In this document: one piece after another, positions 56,826 to 64,000 of the stretch
Layout: the number at the start of each line of letters is the position of its first letter
Numbering within the stretch: position 1 is the stretch's first letter
Source: Microstegium vimineum
Lineage: Eukaryota; Streptophyta; Magnoliopsida; Poales; Poaceae
DNA: 64,000 nt
Direction: 5' to 3'
NCBI GenBank assembly: GCA_022036555.1
Contig: CM039140.1
Span: 1,612,001 to 1,676,000 of the forward strand
Translations under genes and position numbers: made by a program
The notes under the pieces: model-generated
Told to the model about the DNA's origin: nothing
What the model saw: the letters and a program-made list of their open reading frames with translations, nothing else
The model's database searches: none

Positions 56826-59512
56826 TCACCTTCTAGGATGGAGTGTCCTAGGCTTCCATTTATCAGCATCCGACATGGCACGCTGTGCATTCACAACCGG
56901 GAGGGATTCAAATATTACATCTCTCATGTGGGCAGCAGCGGTTTCTCCACGCCGTGTTGCCAACTCTAGATACATGAGAGACTTGACCTTGTCTCCTGCC
57001 TGCGTAAAAGAGAGACATCATCACAAGAAAAGAGAGCCACCTGAGTTACAGGCAAACACATGGATATCTTAAAATCGACGACGCAATCACAGTAGGGGAA
57101 TCTGGCATGGGTTTGTGTTATAAGTAACTTATAATACTTCCATACAAGGGGTTAAGAGTTGATCTATTTAATAGCATGCCGTGAAAATTATCTGAGCCGG
57201 CTTGTGATGTCAATTTGAGCTGTAGGTACTAACATATTTGTGTTTAAGAAATCTACCTTGCCTATGTTACCTGCACTGCAATCCTAACCACCTTTACAAA
57301 GGAATTAGATCAGCCGCAATGCTACTTTAAGTTTCCCATGTACAGTACTCGTTCGCAATGAAGACATGAAAAATCAATGCCAACATGGTGCATCTTAGGG
57401 CTCCTTTGGACGCACATGTGTTGGAGTGGATTTGGGTGGAACTTAGTCTAATTTTCACTCCAATCCACTTCAACACATGTGGATCAAGCTAAACACATGG
57501 CCATCCAAACAAATCTTTAGTGTGAAATCTGATTATGCAGGAACTCCTTGGAGGATTTCCATTTTCTCTAGGAAATCAAGCATTATGTCCTAACCTTATA
57601 TGGGCACTATTTACAAACTGAAGTGCATAATGGCAAGCAACACAGGACCACCTCCCGAAAAACAGTTCTGAAACAAAAGTTGCTATGCCAAACATTTTGA
57701 AAGAAACAAATCCAGATAAGCAAGTCTGGCACTCCCATAAGAAAGAGATAAGACATACCGCACAAAGTTTAATACCACACTCATAAAGAGCTTTCTTGTG
57801 ACCACAATCAGCAGCTAGTTGAAGCCACCTCTTAGCACGCACTGGATCCTGTGAAAGCCCTTCACCATAGCTATAACACAAGGAAATGTTATACATGGCT
57901 CGTACATTCCCTCGCTCTGCAGCTCGCAGGTACCATTTTGCCTGCATTAATAAGTGTCTTTCAGATTACGCAGTACAACTAAAGTACTACAAAGAATATG
58001 GGAACCTGCTGGTAGTCTAGTATCTGCTGGTTAGTTTATTTTGATTGGTCCGGGTGACATGATCGGATGATCCTAATTACATTGGTAGAAGAAATCCCAA
58101 TCATTATTAAAAAAAAAAAACTAGTCGCTCTTATTTGAGTTAAAGAACTTCAACAGAGTTTGGTAATCCCAGCATCATCAGATCAGAGGGTAACCAGTAG
58201 TTCAGCAACTGAACATCAGTTGTCTATTCCTAATCTATCTAGTAAGAGGTGTGATAAATGCATAGGTTGTATAACCAGGATAGTGTACCAATTTTCTAGT
58301 TTTTTCAACAACTGAATGCATCTAGAAAACAGGACTACTTCTACTGTAAGGGAAATTTTGTAAAATGGTGCGCGACATAACAGAGGTATCACATCTTACA
58401 GCTTCCTTCTGATTCCGCTTGACACCCTTCCCATTCTGCAAGCAAAGGCCTAGGTTGTATTGAGCACGAGCATTGCCTGCAGATGCTGATGGATAAAACC
58501 ATCTAATGGCTTCCTCAGCCTTGGGTGGATCAGCTGCGAAAATATTTGCCAGCAATATCAGGCACGATGCCTTGAGACAAACAAGACGATCAATCACTAA
58601 CCAACTAATAAATAACATGCTTGACTACACTGATCAATTATTAGTGGATTCTTTATTACTATTTACTATGCAGATTTTAGAGTTGGACATAAACAACCCA
58701 AATCTCAACCAGAAGAGACAGTAACAGTCTGACAGAGCACAGCGGAAAGCTTCCCCAAAAAATATTACTTGTGGAACGGTTCAAAAGTCCTGCAGATAAA
58801 ACTAATAGTGCACATATAATTTAAGATCAGGGGACATAAGATGAATGGATAGAAGCGTAACCCTTACTGAATTCCGAATATTTCTACAACCACCTAGAAG
58901 AACAAGTCTCCCTGAAAGCTAACCCTGTAAAGTGTGAACCAAATCCACCATACCTTCGAGGTAGGAGACTCCAAGGTTGCACATCCCAACAGGATGACCC
59001 AGGTCCGCCGCGCTCCGGTAGTAACCGACGGCCTCCTCCCGCCGCCCATCTTCCCAGCACATGAGCCCGGCGTCCACCATCGCCGCCGCGGAGCCCAGCC
59101 TCGCCGCCCGCCGGAACAGCCCCAGAGCGCGCTGCCTCTCCGTCTCGAGACGTTCGCCTCCTCCCCCGCGCGAGGACGCGGCTCCCGCCACGAGAGCGTG
59201 CTTGACGCGTCGGCCGTACGCGTGCAGCGCCGCGGCCTCGCGGAGCGGCCGCAGCGCGTCCCGCCACGCGCGGCACGCTCGGCTGGCCGCCGCGACGTCG
59301 GAGGCGCACGCGGCCGCGAGGGCCCGGTGGACGAGCTCCGGCGGGAGCGCGGAGAAGTCCGCGCCCTGTGGCGTCGGCGCAGGCGCGGGCGGGGGCTTGT
59401 GCTTCTTGGAGTGCCGGCGGCGCCGGCGGTGCGGGGACGGCGACGAGCGGGGCCGCGAGGAGAAGGGCGGCGGCGAGGGAGTCGGGGGCGGCCAGGTTTG
59501 GCTCGCGTCCAT
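56826..59512 (-). CDS. F-box protein with Sel1-like repeats (At1g70590-like)
   Basis: Predicted substrate adaptor of SCF ubiquitin ligases. Four exons: 58954-59512, 58400-58533, 57759-57941, 56826-56999; 349 residues. A Pro/Ser- and Arg-rich N terminus is followed by an F-box at about 53-95 (FSALPPELVHRALAAACASD, then SRACRAWRDAL). Sel1-like repeats then run to about residue 300: GLFRRAARLGSAAAMVDAGL, GYYRSAADLGHPVGMCNLGV, WFYPSASAGNARAQYNLGLC, WYLRAAERGNVRAMYNISLC and WLQLAADCGHKKALYECGI. Such repeats form a superhelical interaction surface. Phases across introns agree (1, 0, 0). The first exon is very GC-rich. An hAT transposon is inserted 90 bp upstream of the start codon, so the original promoter is displaced by 3.5 kb. 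Confidence 0.92.
57400..57515. mobile_element. Small MITE-like inverted repeat in an F-box gene intron
   Basis: CACATGTGTTGGAGTGGATTTGG faces CCAATCCACTTCAACACATGTGG, with GGCTCCTTTGGACG and CCATCCAAAC outside. It forms a ~110-bp hairpin in the third intron. Confidence 0.55.
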
Positions 59513-59594
59513 GTCGATCAGAGGGGTGAGGGCCCGCGCCCAGCCGCGTCGGGGAAGGGAGGAGGCGGGGGTTTGTTGGGCTGGGAGTGGGACC

Positions 59595-59602
59595 ACCGAC
59601 TG
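59595..59602 (+). repeat. Left 8-bp TSD of hAT element (ACCGACTG)
   Basis: Matches 63158-63165 after the right end. Confidence 0.8.
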
Positions 59603-60318
59603 TCAGCCGGGGCATTTTTTAACCGCAAACCGTAAACCGAACCGAACCAAACCGAGCCGAATTATCAGTTTGCGGTTTGCGGTTCGGTTTCTATTTGCTC
59701 ACTATTCGGTGTTCGGCTTCGGTTTCGGTTTTACCCCCAAACCGAACCGATTAACCAAACCCCCGAAATACACCCGCAGACCGCAGTCCGCCAGTCCCCA
59801 CTCGGCCACTCCCCACTCCCCACTCCCCAGTCCCCAGCCCCGCAGGCCGCACTGCCGCAGCCCAAGCCCACCAGCCGAGTCCCAAGCCACACTGCCACCT
59901 GACTCCTGGCCGAGGCCGACCTAGCGAGTGGCCGAATCCCCTCTCTCCACCGCCGCCGTCTCCCGAGTCGCCTCGCGGCAGTGCCGACTGGAGCACTTCC
60001 CCAATTCCCCGCCGTCTCCCGAGTCGTCGGCCCTTCGTCCCTTCCCCACATCCGGTGGCGTGGTGGCGCGCGCGGGCGACCCCAGCAGATCAGGTCGCGC
60101 CCTGCCGCCCTCGCGACGACGAGCAGGGAGCCCGCAGTCGCAGGGAGGAGGTAGCCGGCACCAGCAGAGAGCAGTCCAACACCACCCTCGACAACGGCGG
60201 CGCGGACCCAGCAGTCCTCCCATGTAAGTTACTAAGTTTACTAGTTTAGATCGATCTTCAGAGTTCAAACAGTCAGACTTCAGTTCTTCAATTCTGATTT
60301 GGAACATTTCATTTCTAG

Positions 60319-62481
60319 ATGGGGGACACAGATGAAACTGTTGCTGGTGAGATTAATCAGACTCAAGAAACTGAAACTGGAGTTTCAACGACTGGAGTGG
60401 TAGAGGCAGACAAGGAGCAGCAGCAAACCAAGGATGGAGATGGAGAGAAAGTAGATGAAGAATCCAAGAAAAGAAAACCCATGGCTCTAAGATCTGATGT
60501 ATGGGATAGTTTCAGCAAGGTCAAACTCGATCATGGGGAAGAGAGAGCCAAGTGCAAGTGGTGTACCAAGCTCTTTCATTGCGGCTCAAGAACAAATGGT
60601 ACGTCATCCTTGAAAAATCATCTGGAGATTTGCAAAAGGAATCCTAACAAACCAGTAGTTGATAAACAAGGAACTTTGCAACTAACACCATATGCTGGCA
60701 CTAGTAGTATTGGTACTGTAACCACATGGAAATTTGATCCGGATGAACTTAGAAAGAGTTTTGTTGAGATGATAATTGAAGATAAACAACCATTTGTCTT
60801 ATCTGAACATTCTCGTCTTAGAAAATTTATGGCAAAAGCATGTCCACGATTTATTCTGCCATCTAGAAGAACAATCACTAGATCTTGTGTTAAAGTATAT
60901 GAAGATGAGAAAGAAAAGCTTAGGAAATTTTTTGAGGACAATTGTGAAAGAGTTTGCCTCACAGACACATGGACTGCTAGGAATAGCCAAAACTACATGT
61001 GTGTTACAACCCATTTTATTGACAATGACTAGAACCTACAGAAGAAAATTATTGGTTTTTTCTTGGTTAAGGGCCATAGAGGGGAGGGCATTGGAAAAAT
61101 CATTAGAGAATTGCTTGGCTGAGTGGGGCATTGACAAGGTTTTTACAATAACAGTAGACAATGCTAGTGCAAATAATAATGCAATTAAGTATAGAGACGG
61201 GTCTTGAATGAGTCAAAAGGTTGCTTTGTTGAAGGAGAGTACCTGCACATGCGATGTGCTGCTCATATTATAAACCTAATAGTAGGTGATGGCTTGAAGG
61301 AAATTGATAAATCAATTCAGCGTGTCCGTGCTGCTGTTAAGTATATCAAGTGTGGCACATCTAGATTGGTAAAATTTAAGAAATGTGCTGAGTTAGCCAA
61401 GGTACAGAGCAAAGCATTTCTGACCTTAGATATTTGCACTAGATGGAACTCAACCTACCTTATGTTAAATGTTGCACAAAAGTACCAAAAAGCATTTGAA
61501 AGATATAGTGATGAAGACCCATACTACATGTTAGAATTAGAAGGAGACAATGGTCCAGGGGTACCAACAAAAGCAGATTGGGACAAGGCTAGGAAGATGG
61601 CTGATTTCCTTGAACACTTTTATGACCTCACTCTTCGTGTTTCTGTACAAAGTCGTCCAACATCTCATACTTATTTTCATGAGATTGCTGATGTATTACT
61701 TCTGCTGAGAGAATGGTGTCATAGTGAAGACAACCTGAGCAAGGAAATGGGTAACAGAATGCTAGTGAAGTACTACAAGTACTGGGGAGAGAAGTATGGT
61801 GAGAGGGAGGGGGACAGAGAAAAGAGAGGAGAGAAATATAAAGGGGATCGGTTGCTCAACTTTACTGTTTTCTTCTGTGTTGCTATTGATCCTAGATACA
61901 AACTATCAAATTGCATCAAAATGGGAATTAAGATAATGTTTGGGGATACAGTAGGAGAAAAAGTGTGGGAAACAGTAAACAATTATTTTCGTACTTTGTT
62001 CGAAGAGTACAAGAAAATGTATGCCTCAAAAGATAAAGCACCACAACCTACTCAATCTGAATCTACAACTGAAACCAACAAGAAAGTGAGTAGGTGGATG
62101 TCAGTAATTACTCAACAGATTAACAGTGAGAGTGGAACTGTCAAATCTGAGATAGACAAGTATCTTTCAGAAGATAATGAGCCAGACACACCAGGATTTG
62201 ACATTCTAAAGTGGTGGAAGGCCAATTCAACAAGATTCCCAATATTATCAGGTTTGGCCTGCGATCTGTTGGCAATTCCTATCACTTTAGTTGTCTTTGA
62301 ATCAGCCTTCAGTGCTGGTGGCAGAACTCTTGATGACTTTAGGACCTCACTAACCCCAAGAATGGTTGAGCGCCTCATTTGTACAAATGATTGGATTCGT
62401 GGAGGAAACTATGTTAGTGTTGAAGAGGACACCGAACAAATGGCTTTGCTTGAGGAAGGTAATAACATAGTCAATTATTAA
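60319..62481 (+). pseudogene. hAT transposase (BED finger, RICESLEEPER/Tam3-like), inactivated
   Basis: The N-terminal part (60319-61032) has a BED zinc finger (CKWC...HLEIC) and the start of the RNase-H fold, including the first catalytic-type Asp (CLTDTWTARN). The frame is then broken three times: an in-frame TAG at 61030-61032, a shift by about 61106, and another near 61192-61203 just after the second Asp (FTITVDNASANNNAI). From 61204 a 425-codon frame carries the rest: the helical insertion domain, FESAFSAGGRTL with the third acidic residue, and the hATC dimerisation region (PDTPGFDILKWWKANSTRFP). So all parts of a full-length transposase are recognisable but not in one frame. Confidence 0.9.
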
Positions 62482-62599
62482 TTGCTTGTAATGTGCATGT
62501 GCTTCATGATTCATACACTGTACTAACTGAGATAATCTATTATCTATTATTATTTAGAACTTGGTGGCCTGTCCATTTCCAAGGAAGATGCTCCAGCTA

Positions 62600-62735
62600 C
62601 TTGAGTCTCCTGGGTCTGCTGGCCTGCTGGGTGCACGCTGCTGCTGCTGGCATGCTGCTCTGGTCTGCACGCTGCTGCTGCTGGGTGCTGGCTGAGTGTG
62701 CATGCACGCTGCTGCTGAACTGCTGGGTGTTTAGT
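62600..62735 (+). repeat. CTG-rich imperfect repeat in the hAT 3' region
   Basis: Repeated CTGCTG(G/C) blocks with TGCACGCTGCTGCTG twice, between the transposase stop and the right subterminal region. Confidence 0.7.
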
Positions 62736-63157
62736 ATTCTCAATATTTCTCATTTTCTCATTTTATTTGTGTACTAAACTACTACTGTACTATGACTCTG
62801 TGTTGAATTGTGAGATGTTGATACTATTATTTGTGTATTGTGATATGTCGATACTACTATTTTGTGTAATTTTGTGCTGCTGGTTGTTGCTTTGCTTGAC
62901 AATTGACAGTTTAAGACTTGATATATCATATGTGCTGTTGTTTGTGTCCATTTTATGTAATTAGGCATTGTTGTCGCTGCGGGAAACTGTTTCGGTTAAT
63001 GCGGTTAAAACCGAAAACCAAAATTTAAAAACCGAACCGAATTTTACTGTTTTCAGATTTTTACCGAACCGATCGGGTGTTGTTGCCTGGAAACCGAAAT
63101 ATTTTTAAACCGAACAAACCGAACCGAATTTTCGGTTAAACTGAACGCCCAGGCTGA

Positions 63158-63165
63158 ACCGACTG
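63158..63165 (+). repeat. Right 8-bp TSD of hAT element (ACCGACTG)
   Basis: Identical to 59595-59602; a second ACCGACTG follows at 63176-63183 after a duplicated end. Confidence 0.8.
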
Positions 63166-63506
63166 CCCAGGCTGAACCGACTGAACCATTTTGGTGTTCA
63201 ATGCTCTGACGCGTGGGTAGACTGGTGTGGTGCGTCACTGTGTGAATGGCAGGTGGGGTCACATATCGTTTAGGTTCTTTGACAGTGACTAATCAATTGT
63301 TAATTTGTCATTGCAGCCGGGTGCGTTGCACCACTTTTCCAGTTGTTCTAATTCTGATGCCAGTCTACGTTAGTATCTTAGACGTCTGAACTCCTAAGTA
63401 TGCATTGGAAATTAAAGGTGTGGTTTAGAGAGATAATAGTTCCATCTCCGATTGTCTTGATCGCAGGCTAACCGAACAAGCCATGCCAAACCCAAACAAA
63501 CTTTTA
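63166..63506. other. Displaced upstream region of the F-box gene
   Basis: This DNA adjoined 59594 before the hAT inserted and is thus the likely original promoter of the minus-strand F-box gene. No gene or clear TATA box seen. Confidence 0.35.
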
Positions 63507-63851
63507 GGGATCGTTTGAATCCCTTTATTTGGAGGAATTAAAATCTACTTTAATAAATTAAACTATTTGATTTGGAATTTAACATCCCACCACTTTTCAA
63601 AGTTCACAATTAAGTCTATCTCAAATTTGAGATATGACAATTAATTCTATAGATCACCATTTCATATTTCTATTTACAACTTATAACATATTGTTTAAAC
63701 TCTCTCTCTACGATAGAAATATAACAAATAAATATGTCTCTCGAATAGTAATATGTAATTATAATTCATATATAATTATATTAGCTTAATTAATATATAT
63801 CTAAATTATAATTATTAAAATAAATTCAATCCCAAAGATCAAACGGGCCCC
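63507..63851. mobile_element. Tourist-type MITE with TTA target duplication
   Basis: GGGATCGTTTGAATCCC on the left faces GATCAAACGGGCCCC on the right, and both sides carry TTA (63504-63506, 63852-63854). A 345-bp AT-rich, non-coding core. Typical of PIF/Harbinger-derived MITEs. Confidence 0.85.
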
Positions 63852-64000
63852 TTAGAGAAATCTTGCAAACACCCACGCCGTCAGCTGGCGGAAATGTGAC
63901 CACCGGCACCGGGCGAAGGGCGGCACTTTTGGCCTGCCACGAGCCCACGACTCTCTATGGTTTGGATCAAAGAGAGGGGCCCGACATCGAGGGCTTCCCC

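Larger units (their letters stand above)
59603..63157 (+). mobile_element. hAT transposon with decayed transposase (3.55 kb)
   Basis: Terminal repeats TCAGCC(G/T)GGGC at both ends, flanked by ACCGACTG duplications (8 bp, as for hAT). Subterminal regions are dense in AACCG/CGGTT motifs (59620-59770 and 62985-63150), likely transposase binding sites. The interior holds a GC-rich leader with an intron (60224-60318) and one BED/hAT transposase gene. The right end is duplicated: the 18-bp CCCAGGCTGAACCGACTG occurs twice (63148-63165 and 63166-63183). Confidence 0.88.

Noticed and set aside
58934..59924. Long plus-strand frames of 233 and 287 codons
   Set aside because: Antisense to F-box exon 1, running into the hAT left end.
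1..64000. tRNA, rRNA or annotated miRNA genes
   Set aside because: No cloverleaf with A/B boxes or rRNA sequence was noticed; hairpins found belong to MITEs and the foldback element.

Overview
The window is nuclear DNA from a flowering plant. Split genes with GT-AG introns, GC-rich first exons beside AT-rich intergenic DNA, many Stowaway- and Tourist-type MITEs, a solo LTR beginning TGTAACACCC, and paired Bowman-Birk inhibitor genes all point to a grass, probably a panicoid/andropogonoid such as a sorghum, Miscanthus or sugarcane relative. The species assignment is inference.

Layout. 1-4.6 kb (minus): a C2/VASt/C2/GRAM/VASt membrane-contact-type protein, cut by the left edge. 6.4-8.8 kb (minus): a single-exon FAR1-RELATED SEQUENCE (domesticated MULE) transcription factor. 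10-19 kb: a transposon pile-up with a LINE remnant, a ~1.5 kb Mutator-like element with long TIRs and a GC-rich cargo (Pack-MULE-like), and a second TIR element split by a 3.6 kb solo LTR that has an exact TSD. 19.4-30.3 kb: a direct tandem duplication of two units (5.2 and 5.7 kb) joined at a 7-bp microhomology. Each unit carries a secreted Bowman-Birk-type inhibitor gene on the minus strand. The right unit also holds the 3' part of an RNase H2 subunit B gene whose 5' exons lie outside the duplication (to 33.25 kb), so the left unit has only a truncated copy. 33.3-45.7 kb: gene-poor, with MITEs, a 603-bp foldback hAT element with a perfect 8-bp TSD, and simple repeats. 46.4-52.5 kb (plus): a complete 12-exon copper amine oxidase ending in SKL (peroxisomal). 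53-59.5 kb (minus): an uncharacterised plant protein, a small secreted X8 (callose-binding) protein, and an F-box protein with Sel1 repeats. 59.6-63.2 kb: an hAT transposon with TIRs, TSD and a decayed transposase, inserted 90 bp upstream of the F-box gene's start codon. A Tourist MITE with TTA TSD ends the window.

I see no operon-like or pathway clustering; the genes are functionally unrelated. The notable biology is structural: the duplication that doubled the inhibitor gene and set a promoter-bearing exon upstream of orphan RNase H2B exons, an apparent one-base frameshift in the otherwise complete RNase H2B gene, and nested or captured transposons. All exon borders were read by eye from splice signals, reading-frame phase and family similarity, and are not transcript-confirmed. 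I did not find a clearly new molecular system.
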